NCBI RefSeq assembly: GCF_035930445.1
Contig: NZ_CP142394.1
Location: 591,501-655,500 of the forward strand
Length of the DNA stretch: 64,000 bases
Reading direction: 5' to 3'
DNA from: Sphingopyxis chilensis
GTDB lineage: Bacteria > Pseudomonadota > Alphaproteobacteria > Sphingomonadales > Sphingomonadaceae
Part shown: positions 32,668 to 41,195 of the stretch, piece after piece
Numbering within the stretch: the stretch's first letter is position 1
Layout of the letters: each line of letters opens with the position of its first letter
The notes under the pieces: generated by a model
Databases searched by the model: none
The model's input: the letters and a program-made list of their open reading frames with translations, nothing else
What the model was told of the DNA's origin: nothing
Made by a program: the position numbers and the translations under genes

Positions 32668-33834
32668 TTAATCGGGCAGCTTCTTGCGCGCATTCTCGGC
32701 CGCTTCCTCGGCGGCCTGCTGCGCGGCGATCGAAGCATTCTCATATGCGAGCTCGAGGTCCTCGACACGTTTCAGGTCCGCCGCCGACCAATTGCTGCGG
32801 TCATAGGCGGGATCGTCGACCGCCGCTGCCGCCGCATCGGCGGCGTAGCTTCCCGCGTCGGCTGCATCTGCCGCGGCATCGACCGCATAATCGTCGGCCG
32901 CATCGACCGCGACCGCGTCGGTCGCCTCCATCGTGTCGCTGGCCCACATGTCGCGCTGTTCCTTCAGCACGCTCACATCGACTTTCATCAGCTTGGCGAG
33001 CGTGCCGAGCTGCTTGTCGTCGAAGTCGGAAAGCTGCTTTTCCTTCGGCAGTTCCTTCAGATCCTTCTCGATCTCGGGTGCGCGGTCGATGAATTTGGTG
33101 ACCAGCGGCGGAACGGCCTTGATAACCGCGACCATCACTTCGGGATCGGCCTGCAGCGCCATCCATTCGCCGGCATAGAGATTGCCCGTCGGCGTCGCGA
33201 GGAAAGCGTTGAGGTCGGCAAGCTGCGCGCCGGTGAACTTGCGCGCATAGGCCTTGGCGAGGCCGTCGCGCATCGGCGGTTCCATGTCGGCGAGCGCCTC
33301 GCTGATCAGCGGCTTGATCACCCGTGTGATCTGCTTGTCGCGCTCCTTGCGGTGCGGGTCGAACATATCGGCGACCTTGCCTTTGGTCGCTTCGTCGAGC
33401 GCGGCGATCTGTTCGGTTTCGACACCGGTCTTGATCGAGAGCAGCAGGTCCGACTGACCGCCGAACTCGCCCATGATCGTCTTGAACATCTTGCCGTAAA
33501 GATTGTCGACCATCTTCTCGATGCTGCCGTTCGGGATCAGCGCGGCGGTCGTCCGCTGCGCGAGCGTCAGGCGCGCGGGGTCGATCGGCGGCAGGTCGCT
33601 CGTGTCGAACATCTTTTCGATGAGCGCGATCGCCTCATCCATTTCCTTCTGCATCTTGGCCTTTGCCTCGGCGGCGGCGGCCTCGCTGTCGAACGGCGCG
33701 GCGGTTTCATCCTCGGCGGGTGCCGCGACGACCTCCGCAACCGGCGCCTCTTCCGGCGCGGCATGGACGGGCGCGCCCAGCGGCAGCATCGCAACGGCAC
33801 CGGCAAGCAGGATCGATTTGAACGACGGCATCAT
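32668..33834 (-). CDS. DUF2059-like exported protein between gltD and gltB
   Basis: 388-residue protein with a signal peptide (MMPSFKSILLAGAVAMLPLGAPVHA). An acidic, Ala/Glu-rich segment (30-75) precedes a helical domain resembling DUF2059 (DMFDPHRKERDKQITRVIKPL; AKAYARKFTGAQLADLNAFLATPTGN), followed by an unusual Ala/Asp/Tyr repeat tract (DAVAVDAADDYAVDAA...) and a charged coiled-coil-like end (AAEEAAENARKKLPD). The start at 33834 has GGGGAAGGA 6-14 nt upstream; the alternative at 33858 overlaps gltD. It sits 20 nt after gltD and 21 nt before gltB in the same direction. Role unknown; the link with GOGAT is positional. Confidence 0.7.
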   Translation of the reverse strand: MMPSFKSILLAGAVAMLPLGAPVHAAPEEAPVAEVVAAPAEDETAAPFDSEAAAAEAKAKMQKEMDEAIALIEKMFDTSDLPPIDPARLTLAQRTTAALIPNGSIEKMVDNLYGKMFKTIMGEFGGQSDLLLSIKTGVETEQIAALDEATKGKVADMFDPHRKERDKQITRVIKPLISEALADMEPPMRDGLAKAYARKFTGAQLADLNAFLATPTGNLYAGEWMALQADPEVMVAVIKAVPPLVTKFIDRAPEIEKDLKELPKEKQLSDFDDKQLGTLAKLMKVDVSVLKEQRDMWASDTMEATDAVAVDAADDYAVDAAADAADAGSYAADAAAAAVDDPAYDRSNWSAADLKRVEDLELAYENASIAAQQAAEEAAENARKKLPD

Positions 33835-33854
33835 GAAATTCCTTCCCCTGTTGG

Positions 33855-35297
33855 TCATGCCGCCTTCTTTTCGCTTTTCGCCTTCGCCTTCAACCACTTT
33901 GCCATCTGTTCGCTGACATCGCGGCCGTCGCGAATGCCCCAGACGACCAGGCTCGCCCCGCGCACGATGTCGCCCGCTGCAAAGACACCCGGCAGGCTGG
34001 TCATCATCGTCTGATGATCGACGCGCAGCGTGCCCCAGCGCGTGACCGACAGGTCGGGCGCGCCGAACAGGTGCGGCAGTTCCTCGGGATCGAAGCCCAA
34101 TGCCTTGATCACCATGTCGGCGGGAACGTCGAACTTGCGGCCCGGATCGGCCTCGGGGCTGCGGCGGCCGCTCGCGTCGGGCGCGCCGAGGCGCATTCCC
34201 GCGACTGCGACTTGCTTGACATGCTTGTCCGCGGTGAAGCTTTCGGGGGCCGAGAGCCAGACGAAGTCGACGCCTTCCTCCTCGGCGTTGGTCACCTCGC
34301 GCTGCGACCCCGGCATATTCTCGCGGTCGCGGCGATAGAGGCATTTCACCGATTTTGCCCCCTGCCGCACCGCGGTGCGGACGCAGTCCATCGCGGTGTC
34401 GCCGCCGCCGATGACGACGACATGCTTGCCCTTGGCGTCGAGGCGGCCGTCGTCGAACGCCGGAACCTCGTCGCCAAAGCTCTTGCGGTTCGACGCGATC
34501 AGATAGTCGAGCGCCGCGATCACGCCTGCGGCCTCGTTGCCCGGGACGTTGATCTCGCGCGCTTTGTACACGCCGGTCGCGATCAGGATCGCGTCATGCT
34601 TCTGGCGCAGCGCGTCGAGCGTCGCATCCTCGCCGACCGCGAAGCCCAGATGGAACTGGATGCCGCCTTGCTCGAGCCGCTCGATGCGGCGCATCACGAC
34701 ATCCTTCTCCAGCTTGAAACCGGGAATGCCATAGGTGAGGAGGCCGCCCGCGCGGTCGTGGCGGTCATAGACATGCACTTCATGCCCCGCGACACGCAGA
34801 TATTCGGCCGCCGTCAGCCCCGCCGGGCCCGCGCCGATGACGCCGACCGACTGGCCGGTCGCGGCGCCGGGGTGCAGCGGCTCGACCCAGCCCTCGGCCC
34901 AGGCGGTGTCGGTGATATATTTCTCGACGCTGCCGATCGTCACTGCGCCATGCCCCGAAAACTCGATCACGCAATTGCCCTCGCAAAGGCGATCCTGCGG
35001 GCAGATGCGGCCGCAGATCTCGGGCATCGTCGAGGTCGCGTTCGAAAGCTCATAGGCCTCGCGCAGCCGCCCCTCGGCGGTCAGGCGCAGCCAGTCGGGA
35101 ATATGATTGTGGAGCGGACAGTGCACCGAGCAATAGGGCACGCCGCATTGCGAGCAGCGCGCCGCCTGCGCGTCGGCGTCGGGCGCCGCGTAGCGCTCGG
35201 CGATCTCGTGGAAGTCGCGCGCGCGTTCCTCGGGCGAGCGCTTGTCCGGATAGGATTGTTCACGCCCCACAAACTGGAGCATGCGTTCGGAAGCCAT
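33855..35297 (-). CDS. gltD: Glutamate synthase small subunit
   Basis: 480-residue beta subunit of GOGAT, passing electrons from NADPH through FAD and Fe-S clusters to GltB. The N-terminal cluster region has CSQCGVPYCSVHCPLHNHIPDW and CGRICPQDRLCEGNC (described in parts). The FAD fold is VGVIGAGPAGLTAAEYL and the NADPH fold is KHVVVIGGGDTAMDCVRTA. The FAD-ribityl motif is GVFAAGDIVRGASLVVW. Start at 35297 (MASERMLQF) fits the family; 22 upstream codons do not. The promoter is probably in the 159-bp gap to uppP, which contains a perfect GCAAATTTGC palindrome at 35396-35405. Confidence 0.96.
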   Translation of the reverse strand: MASERMLQFVGREQSYPDKRSPEERARDFHEIAERYAAPDADAQAARCSQCGVPYCSVHCPLHNHIPDWLRLTAEGRLREAYELSNATSTMPEICGRICPQDRLCEGNCVIEFSGHGAVTIGSVEKYITDTAWAEGWVEPLHPGAATGQSVGVIGAGPAGLTAAEYLRVAGHEVHVYDRHDRAGGLLTYGIPGFKLEKDVVMRRIERLEQGGIQFHLGFAVGEDATLDALRQKHDAILIATGVYKAREINVPGNEAAGVIAALDYLIASNRKSFGDEVPAFDDGRLDAKGKHVVVIGGGDTAMDCVRTAVRQGAKSVKCLYRRDRENMPGSQREVTNAEEEGVDFVWLSAPESFTADKHVKQVAVAGMRLGAPDASGRRSPEADPGRKFDVPADMVIKALGFDPEELPHLFGAPDLSVTRWGTLRVDHQTMMTSLPGVFAAGDIVRGASLVVWGIRDGRDVSEQMAKWLKAKAKSEKKAA

Positions 35298-35456
35298 GCA
35301 ATATCCCCTTCGTTGGCCGGGGATTTGCATGGCTACCAAAGCCCTGTCACGGGCGAATTGCATGATAGGACAATATTACTAACCTAAATCGAGAGGCAAA
35401 TTTGCTTCCCAACAGGTCTGCGCAATTATCTTTCGTCAATTAGTCCCGTTACGGAC

Positions 35457-36257
35457 CTATCTCATGCCAAGCCAGATCAGCGCCGCGACCCCGACGACGA
35501 TTCGGTACCAGGCGAAGGGCGCAAAGCCATAACGCGTGACAACGGCGAGGAAGGCCTTGATCACCGCCCAGGCGACGACGAACGAGACGAGCGATCCGAC
35601 CGCAATCAGGCCGAGGTCGTTCGAGGTGATCGCGTCGCGATGCTTGAACAGCTGGAGCACGGTCGCGCCGGTGAGCGTCGGGAGCGCGAGGAAGAAGCTG
35701 AATTCGGCCGCGGTCTTGCGGTCGACGCCGAACGACATCGCGCCAAGGATCGTTGCGCCCGAGCGGCTCACGCCCGGTATCATCGCGATGCACTGGACGA
35801 GCCCGACGAGGACCGACTGCCGCGCGGATAGATTGGCGACGCCGCCGACATCGCGGGTCTTGGCGAAGCGCTCGACGAGCAGGATCGCAAAGCCGCCGAT
35901 GATCAATGCCCAGGCGACCACCACGGCATTTTCCAGCAGCAGCTCGATATAATCGCCGAAGGCCAGCCCGAGGACGACCGCCGGGAAGAAAGCGAGCAGC
36001 AGGTTGCGCACGAAGGCGATCGCGACCGGGTCGCGCCGGAAGAAACCGGTGAACATGTCCCAGAACAGCTTGCGGTACAGCACGACGATCGCGAGGATCG
36101 CGCCGGGCTGGATGGCGATGTTGAAAATCGCCCAGCGCGCGGCGTCATAGCCGAGCAGCTCGGTCGCAAGGATCAGATGCCCCGTCGAGGAGACGGGCAA
36201 AAACTCGGTCAGACCCTCGACGATGCCGAGGATGATTGCGGTCAGCCAGATACCCAT
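35457..36257 (-). CDS. uppP: Undecaprenyl-diphosphatase UppP (BacA)
   Basis: 266-residue polytopic phosphatase recycling undecaprenyl pyrophosphate for peptidoglycan and other glycans; overexpression gives bacitracin resistance in other bacteria. Catalytic motifs are VEGLTEFLPVSSTGHLIL (residues about 13-30) and IPGVSRSGATILGAMS. Eight hydrophobic segments are spread along the chain. The start (36257) overlaps the stop of the upstream NDUFA9-like gene by one base (TAATG). A shared transcript is likely. Confidence 0.96.
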   Translation of the reverse strand: MGIWLTAIILGIVEGLTEFLPVSSTGHLILATELLGYDAARWAIFNIAIQPGAILAIVVLYRKLFWDMFTGFFRRDPVAIAFVRNLLLAFFPAVVLGLAFGDYIELLLENAVVVAWALIIGGFAILLVERFAKTRDVGGVANLSARQSVLVGLVQCIAMIPGVSRSGATILGAMSFGVDRKTAAEFSFFLALPTLTGATVLQLFKHRDAITSNDLGLIAVGSLVSFVVAWAVIKAFLAVVTRYGFAPFAWYRIVVGVAALIWLGMR

Positions 36258-37201
36258 TATCGCGAGGCGAGCTCGGCGAAGCGGCCGTGGCGGCGATATT
36301 GGACGAGCCAGCCGTCGGCAACCGACCCCAGCGATGTCGGCGTGATGCCGAGCTGCGCAAGGCCGGCCGCCCCATCGGCGACGATATTGTCATGCTGGAG
36401 CATCAGCCATTGGTCCTTGGTGATCGGTGCGCCGGGCGCCCAGCCGAGGCCGCTGGCGAGCGCCGAGGCGACGAAGTCGGGCACATCGACGAACAAGGGC
36501 GAGCGGCCGGTCGCACCCGCGATCCAGCGGAGCAGTTCGGCCATGGTGAACTGCTGCGGCCCGCCAAGCTCATAGGTCTTGCCTGCGGCGTCGCCGCTCA
36601 GCGCCGCGACGACCGCGTCGGCGACGTCGCCGACGTAAATCGGCTGGAATTTCGCTCGCGGGGCGATCACCGGGACGATGGGTGCCACGCGCATCATCGT
36701 TGCGAAGCGGTTGATGAAATGGTCCTCGCGGCCGAAGACGATCGAGGGGCGCAGGATCGCGGCCTCGGCAAAGGCCGCGCGCACCGCGGCTTCGCCATCG
36801 CCCTTGCTGCGGCCATAGGCCGAGGCGCTTTCGCGGTCGGCGCCGATCGCCGAGATATGGACGAGCGCAGCGGCGCCCGCCGCCTTGGCCGCCGCCGCGA
36901 CATGGCCCGCGCCGTCGGCCTGCACGGCCTGCATGTCGCCGAAGGCGCCGACGAGGTTGATCACCGCGTCGCTGCCCTGCACGGCGCGCGCGACGCTCGC
37001 GGGGTTGCGCACGTCGCATGCGACGAACTGCGTCTGGCCGAGCCCGCCGAGCGGCTTCAGGAAGGTCGCGGCGCGGGGGGCGCGCTGTGCGACGCGGACA
37101 CGGGCACCGCGCGCGAGCAGCCGCTGCACGACATAACGGCCAAGGAAGCCGCCGCCGCCCAGCACCGTGATCAATTGCCCGTCGAGTTTCTGCATTTGCA
37201 T
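36257..37201 (-). CDS. NDUFA9-like NAD(P)-binding protein (atypical SDR)
   Basis: 314-residue atypical short-chain dehydrogenase of the complex I NDUFA9 / NAD-dependent epimerase group. The dinucleotide motif is ITVLGGGGFLGRYVVQRLL near residue 12. The middle has VHISAIGADRESASAYGRSKGDGE, containing Y-x-x-x-K, and RPSIVFGREDHFINRF. In alphaproteobacteria and mitochondria such proteins associate with respiratory complex I and bind NADPH without a known reaction. Start at 37201 (MQMQKLDGQL) fits the family; the upstream 52 codons do not. It is coupled to uppP by a one-base overlap. Confidence 0.85.
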   Translation of the reverse strand: MQMQKLDGQLITVLGGGGFLGRYVVQRLLARGARVRVAQRAPRAATFLKPLGGLGQTQFVACDVRNPASVARAVQGSDAVINLVGAFGDMQAVQADGAGHVAAAAKAAGAAALVHISAIGADRESASAYGRSKGDGEAAVRAAFAEAAILRPSIVFGREDHFINRFATMMRVAPIVPVIAPRAKFQPIYVGDVADAVVAALSGDAAGKTYELGGPQQFTMAELLRWIAGATGRSPLFVDVPDFVASALASGLGWAPGAPITKDQWLMLQHDNIVADGAAGLAQLGITPTSLGSVADGWLVQYRRHGRFAELASR

Positions 37202-37350
37202 CCGCCTGTATCGATTCTCTGGATGGCGCGGGGTGCGCCGAGGGGCTTCCCCATGCCGCGAAGCGGGGAGGGGGGCAAGGGGCGACGGCGGCATTATGAC
37301 GCAAAACCCACGGCTTTGCGATAAAATGCACGTCGGCCCCCGCGACGCGG

Positions 37351-37379
37351 TTGACAAGCCGATGGCCGCGCCGCTAAGC
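37351..37379 (+). promoter_or_regulatory. Promoter of tRNA-Leu
   Basis: Consensus TTGACA at 37351-37356 and CTAAGC at 37374-37379 are separated by 17 bp. The tRNA begins 17 nt after the -10 box. The pattern fits other strong promoters in this window. Confidence 0.65.
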
Positions 37380-37396
37380 GCCCGCTCCTACCCCGT

Positions 37397-37483
37397 GCCC
37401 AGATGGCGGAATTGGTAGACGCACCAGCTTCAGGTGCTGGCGATCGCAAGGTCGTGGAGGTTCGAGTCCTCTTCTGGGCACCA
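37397..37483 (+). tRNA. tRNA-Leu (anticodon CAG)
   Basis: An 87-nt class II tRNA with the CCA encoded. Acceptor GCCCAGA pairs with TCTGGGC, the D-loop carries TTGGTAGAC, and the anticodon stem CCAGC/GCTGG encloses loop TTCAGGT with CAG at 37431-37433. A long variable arm and the T-loop GGTTCGAGTCC follow. It reads CTG codons. tRNA-Leu genes are common integration sites, and an arsenic-resistance block starts 357 nt downstream. Confidence 0.98.
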
Positions 37484-37840
37484 TTTTCCCCTTCTCATAA
37501 TATCCAAGAACCCTTGAATAGCGGCAGAATTCTGCCATTTCCTTGTTGGTTGCGCTTCTCCAACGGCTGTTTTGCGGTCTCCCACTCGGGCGACGATACG
37601 CTTTGCGCAGGCCCGGCCTTCGAGGCCGGCGGGGCAAAGACGCAGCGCTTGGACTGTGCAGGACGACAACAGGGGCAAGTGCAAAATAATCGAAGTTCAG
37701 CGCAGCAGGGCGGAGTGGATCGGCTGACAGCCGATGAGGCCGGACTTGGCGACAAGGAACAGCCAGCCGGCGTTTAATTGCGCCCGCTGGTGCGGCAAAA
37801 TCCAACACCGGCGGGTCGTTCGAGGGTGGCGCAAAAGAAC
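37484..37840. other. 357-bp region between tRNA-Leu and arsH
   Basis: No ORF here has a ribosome site or a recognisable product on either strand. On the - strand, just after the arsH stop, CCCGC-C-GGTG pairs with CACC-A-GCGGG, a hairpin without a T-tract. I saw no integrase gene and no repeat of the tRNA 3' end within this stretch. Confidence 0.5.
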
Positions 37841-38596
37841 TCAGGCGTTCCCTGCGACCAGCAAATCCGCCGACGTCATCACGGGTTCGTCGCGATCCTT
37901 GCGCTCGGAATAGCGATCGACCAACTGGTCGGCATGACCGCGCGTCAGCACGGTGAAGCGCACCAGTTCCTCGGCGACATCGACGATCCGGTCGTAATAA
38001 CTCGACGGCAGCATGCGGCCGGCTTCGTCAAATTCGGCATAGGCCTTCGCCACGCTTGACTGGTTGGGGATGGTGATCATCCGCATCCAGCGACCCAGAA
38101 TACGCAGTGTGTTGACGCTGTTGAACGATTGCGAGCCCGCCGACACCTGCATCACCGCGAGCGTGCGCCCCTGCGTCGGGCGGAGGCCCTTGTAGGCGAG
38201 CGGCAGGTGATCGACCTGCGCTTTCATGATGCCGGTGATCTGGCCGTGGCGCTCGGGGCTACACCAGACCTGGCCTTCGGACCATATCGAATGCTGGCGC
38301 AATTCCTCGACCGCGGGATGGTCGTCGTCGGCGATCTGGTCGGGAAGCGGCAGGTCCGAGGGATCGAAGATGCGCGTTTCGCAGCCGAAAAGCTGGAGCA
38401 AGCGTGCTGTCTCCTCGGTGACGAGCCGGGAGTAGGAGCGTTCGCGCAAGGACCCGTAAAGCAGCAGGATGCGGGGCGGCGGATCGAGCGCGCCCAGCCC
38501 GAGGCCGGGCTGCGGCCGGAGATATTCGGGACGCAGCGCCGGCAAGTGGTCGGGGTCGGCAAGCGTGCGCAGGCGGGAATATGGGGAAGAGGACAT
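37841..38596 (-). CDS. arsH: ArsH, NADPH-FMN organoarsenical oxidase
   Basis: 251-residue flavodoxin-like NADPH:FMN oxidoreductase that oxidises trivalent methyl- and aromatic arsenicals to the less toxic pentavalent forms. Family landmarks are [22 protein letters not shown] (in part), [23 protein letters not shown] and [20 protein letters not shown]. The start at 38596 lies 2 nt after the acr3 stop, so it is the last gene of the arsR-arsC-arsC-acr3-arsH transcript. An ORF running further upstream overlaps acr3 and is ignored. Confidence 0.93.
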   Translation of the reverse strand: MSSSPYSRLRTLADPDHLPALRPEYLRPQPGLGLGALDPPPRILLLYGSLRERSYSRLVTEETARLLQLFGCETRIFDPSDLPLPDQIADDDHPAVEELRQHSIWSEGQVWCSPERHGQITGIMKAQVDHLPLAYKGLRPTQGRTLAVMQVSAGSQSFNSVNTLRILGRWMRMITIPNQSSVAKAYAEFDEAGRMLPSSYYDRIVDVAEELVRFTVLTRGHADQLVDRYSERKDRDEPVMTSADLLVAGNA

Positions 38597-38598
38597 GA

Positions 38599-39663
38599 TC
38601 AGGCTTTCGTTGGGGTCGTCGCGGGGAACCAGCGCCGCCCGAACCAGAAGGCGACGTTGACCAGCAAGATGAGCACGGGCACCTCGACGAGCGGCCCGAT
38701 GACAGCGGCAAAGGCCACTGGCGAGGCGAGTCCGAAGGCGGCGATCGCGACCGCTATCGCGAGTTCGAAGTTGTTGCCGGCAGCGGTGAAGGCGACCGCG
38801 GTCGTGCGCGGATAATCGGCTTTGGCCAGCTTCCCCATCCAGAAGCTGACGACGAACTGGACGACAAAATAGATGGTCAGCGGGATCGCGATCCGCACGA
38901 CATCGCCTGGAATGGTTACAATCTCGCCGCCCTTGAGGCTGAACATCGCGACGATCGTAAAGAGCAGTGCGACCAGCGTGATCGGCGCGATCTTCGGCAG
39001 GAAGCGCGTCTCGTACCACTCATTGCCCCTGGCGCCAGCGAGCCACTTGCGGGTCAGGAAGCCGGCGAGGAACGGGATGCCGAGATAGATGAGCACCGCC
39101 TCGGCAACCGTCCGGAAACTTACGTCGATGACGCTGCCTTCGAGTCCGAATAGCGGCGGCAGCACGGCCAGGAAGAACCAGGCATAGACGCTGAAAAACA
39201 GGATCTGGAAGATCGAGTTGAACGCGACAAGCGCCGCGACATATTGATTGTCGCCCTTCGCGAGCTGGTTCCAGACGATCACCATCGCAATGCAGCGCGC
39301 GAGACCGATGAGGATCAGGCCCGTCATATATTCGGGCTTGTCCGAGAGAAAGATGACGGCAAGCGCGAACATCAGCACGGGGCCGATGACCCAGTTCTGG
39401 ATCAACGAGATCGCGAGCACCTTCTTGTCCTCGAACACCCGCGGGAGTTCATCATAGCGAACGCGCGCCAGCGGCGGATACATCATCAGGACGAGGCCGA
39501 TCGCGATCGGGATGTTGGTCGGGCCCCATGAGAGGCTGTCGATCGCGGCGGGAAGCCCGGCGAAGGTCGAGCCGAGCAACACGCCCAGCGCCATCGCGAG
39601 GAAGATCCACAGAGTCAGATAGCGGTCGAGGAACGACAGGTGATCGCGCTTGGATTGCGTCAT
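38599..39663 (-). CDS. acr3: Arsenite efflux permease Acr3
   Basis: 354-residue permease of the ACR3 (BART superfamily) group exporting arsenite. Ten hydrophobic segments are evident. The conserved [18 protein letters not shown] segment holds the essential cysteine, and [16 protein letters not shown] and [19 protein letters not shown] are also family blocks. It lies 11 nt after the glutaredoxin-type arsC and 2 nt before arsH. Identity is firm. It may also carry antimonite, as some Acr3 proteins do. Confidence 0.95.
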   Translation of the reverse strand: MTQSKRDHLSFLDRYLTLWIFLAMALGVLLGSTFAGLPAAIDSLSWGPTNIPIAIGLVLMMYPPLARVRYDELPRVFEDKKVLAISLIQNWVIGPVLMFALAVIFLSDKPEYMTGLILIGLARCIAMVIVWNQLAKGDNQYVAALVAFNSIFQILFFSVYAWFFLAVLPPLFGLEGSVIDVSFRTVAEAVLIYLGIPFLAGFLTRKWLAGARGNEWYETRFLPKIAPITLVALLFTIVAMFSLKGGEIVTIPGDVVRIAIPLTIYFVVQFVVSFWMGKLAKADYPRTTAVAFTAAGNNFELAIAVAIAAFGLASPVAFAAVIGPLVEVPVLILLVNVAFWFGRRWFPATTPTKA

Positions 39664-39674
39664 CTATGCTCTCC

Positions 39675-40106
39675 TCAGGCGCCGACGCGATTGCCGGCGT
39701 CGTCGATCACCTGTTCGCCGTCTTCCTTGGCGAAGGCGCCGCGCTGCGGCTCCGGAAGAAGATCGAGTACCTCCTCGGACGGGCGGCAGAGCTTCACGCC
39801 GAGAGGCGAGACGACGAGCGGCCGGTTTATCAGGATCGGATGCGCCATCATCGCGTCGATGAGCGCGTCGTCGTCGAGGCTCTCGTCGCCGAGGCCGAGG
39901 TCCGCGAAAGGCGTTCCCTTTTCGCGCAGCAGCGCACGCGGGGCGATGCCGGCGCGCCCGATAAGCTGTTCAAGCAATGCGCGTGACGGCGGCGTTTTCA
40001 GATATTCGACGACATGCGGCTCGATGCCGGCGTTACGGATCAGCGCGAGCGTGTTGCGCGACGTTCCGCATTCGGGATTGTGGTAGATGGTGATGTCGGT
40101 GGTCAT
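39675..40106 (-). CDS. arsC: Arsenate reductase ArsC, glutaredoxin type
   Basis: 143-residue arsenate reductase that uses glutathione and glutaredoxin. The catalytic cysteine is Cys13 in HNPECGTSRNTL, and the RPLVV motif (Arg95) completes the arsenate site. Length is normal for the R773 type. Its ATG overlaps the stop of the other arsenate reductase by 4 nt (ATGA), so the two are translated together. Two unrelated arsenate reductases side by side are discussed as a finding. Confidence 0.95.
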   Translation of the reverse strand: MTTDITIYHNPECGTSRNTLALIRNAGIEPHVVEYLKTPPSRALLEQLIGRAGIAPRALLREKGTPFADLGLGDESLDDDALIDAMMAHPILINRPLVVSPLGVKLCRPSEEVLDLLPEPQRGAFAKEDGEQVIDDAGNRVGA

Positions 40107-40627
40107 TCGGCGGACTCCGCCAGCGCGCTCGACCCTTCGGTGCGGCCGATTTCCCTGAGCTTTCGCTCCATCGCCATTTCGTCGATGCTGTCGTGCGGCA
40201 GCGCCAGGAACAGCGAGATGCGGTTTGACAGATAATGGAGCGCCCGTTCGAAGGCTTCGCGCTGGCCGGGTCCTTCGACCGCGGCAGGGTCCTCGATCCC
40301 CCAGTGCGCGCTCATCGGTTTGCCCGGCCAGATAGGGCAGGTCTCGCCGGCGGCATTGTCGCAGACGGTGAAGATGAAATCGAAGGTGGGCGCCCCAGGT
40401 GCCGAGAACTCGTCCCGGCTTTTCGAGCGAAGGCCAACCGTATCGAAGCCGAGTTCGGCGAGGAGCGAGCGCGCCTGCGAGTGAACTTCGCCTTTCGGGA
40501 AACTGCCCGCGCTATAGGCGCGAAAGCGTCCGTCTCCCATTCGGTTCAGCAGCGCCTCGGCAAGAATCGAGCGCGCACTGTTGCCGGTGCAAAGGAACAA
40601 CACATTATAGGTCTGGTCGGCCATCAC
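40103..40627 (-). CDS. Arsenate reductase, low-molecular-weight phosphatase type
   Basis: 174-residue protein of the low-molecular-weight tyrosine-phosphatase fold used for arsenate reduction. The P-loop is FLCTGNSARS, with nucleophile Cys13 and Arg19 (CX5R). Redox cysteines are Cys89 and Cys97 in TVCDNAAGETCPIWPG, the pattern of reductase rather than phosphatase members. Asp in EDPAAVEG is the likely general acid. It is unrelated by descent to the glutaredoxin-type ArsC it overlaps. Sixth codon region is ordinary; the start may be Met1 or Met2. Confidence 0.92.
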   Translation of the reverse strand: MMADQTYNVLFLCTGNSARSILAEALLNRMGDGRFRAYSAGSFPKGEVHSQARSLLAELGFDTVGLRSKSRDEFSAPGAPTFDFIFTVCDNAAGETCPIWPGKPMSAHWGIEDPAAVEGPGQREAFERALHYLSNRISLFLALPHDSIDEMAMERKLREIGRTEGSSALAESAE

Positions 40628-40704
40628 CGTCTCCTCATCGCGGTTGCGCCGCGCGCGCTGACATTAGTTGGGGTAATCAAAGGGGTTTCCGCGTTCCGAC
40701 CCGC

Positions 40705-41034
40705 TCAACAGCATGCCAGTTCGGCGAGCAGCGGCTCGCAAAGCTCGGCGCGTCCCTGACAGCAATCCTTGGCAAGGAAGAGCATCAGATCGCGCAGCGT
40801 ATCGATGTTGGCACGCTGGTTGATCTGTCGGCCGCGCTTCTCCGATGCCACCAGCCCAGCTTTCGCGAGCACCGCCAAATGCGTCGAGAAGGTGCTTTGC
40901 GACAGGCCGGATGCATCGACGAGTTCGCCGGTGGAAAGGCCGTCCGGCTCGTGCTGGACAAGCAGGCGGAACGCGTTGAGGCGCGTGGGATGGGCGAGCG
41001 CGGCCAGAGCCGACAGTGCCGAATCGTTATTCAT
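40705..41034 (-). CDS. arsR: ArsR-family repressor, copy 1
   Basis: 109-residue winged-helix metalloid sensor. The recognition helix region is LSTGELVDASGLSQSTFSTHLAVLAKAGLV. The ELCVCDLC-type site is absent. Instead Cys91, Cys92 and Cys99 lie near the C-terminus (KDCCQGRAELC), like the As(III) site of Acidithiobacillus ArsR, and two more cysteines end the protein (ACC). It heads the arsC-arsC-acr3-arsH transcript, which it probably represses. The ATG at 41034 has no clear Shine-Dalgarno; the promoter geometry suggests a leaderless mRNA. Confidence 0.92.
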   Translation of the reverse strand: MNNDSALSALAALAHPTRLNAFRLLVQHEPDGLSTGELVDASGLSQSTFSTHLAVLAKAGLVASEKRGRQINQRANIDTLRDLMLFLAKDCCQGRAELCEPLLAELACC

Positions 41035-41036
41035 CC

Positions 41037-41069
41037 ATCGGGATTATCCGATACGTTAACAATCGTCAA
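41037..41069 (-). promoter_or_regulatory. Promoter and palindrome of arsR copy 1
   Basis: On the - strand, TTGACG (41069-41064) and GATAAT (41048-41043) are separated by 15 bp. The palindrome ATCGG-N6-CCGAT (41037-41052) covers the -10 box. Transcription would begin around 41036, within two bases of the ATG at 41034. Confidence 0.45.
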
Positions 41070-41118
41070 CATCCATCGCCTGCCACCCTCGCTGATCGCC
41101 AGCGATGGCCGAACGAGT

Positions 41119-41193
41119 TTCATTTCGAGAAATATGGAATTGATCTTGACAGGGCACGCATTGCGCTTCATTTCTGCAAATATGGAAATGAAG
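41119..41193 (+). promoter_or_regulatory. Duplicated ArsR-type operator around a TTGACA box
   Basis: The pattern TTCATTTC-N3-AAATATGGAA-W-TGA occurs twice, at 41119-41143 and 41167-41191, exactly 48 bp apart and differing only at the N3 spacer and the W position. The second copy is a perfect inverted repeat CTTCATTTC (41166-41174) / GAAATGAAG (41185-41193). A consensus -35 TTGACA lies between them at 41146-41151. The second copy would cover the -10 and start point. This is the control region of arsR copy 2 and arsI. Confidence 0.7.
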
Positions 41194-41195
41194 AA

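Noticed and set aside
37374..37808. Reading frame antisense to tRNA-Leu (with VPRRGLEPPRPCD)
   Set aside because: This peptide is the well-known translation of the tRNA-Leu complement and appears in many genomes as a false protein.
37484..37840. Possible integrase remnant or attachment repeat next to tRNA-Leu
   Set aside because: No protein similarity and no repeat of the tRNA 3' end could be found by eye in this stretch; a full search of the genome would be required.
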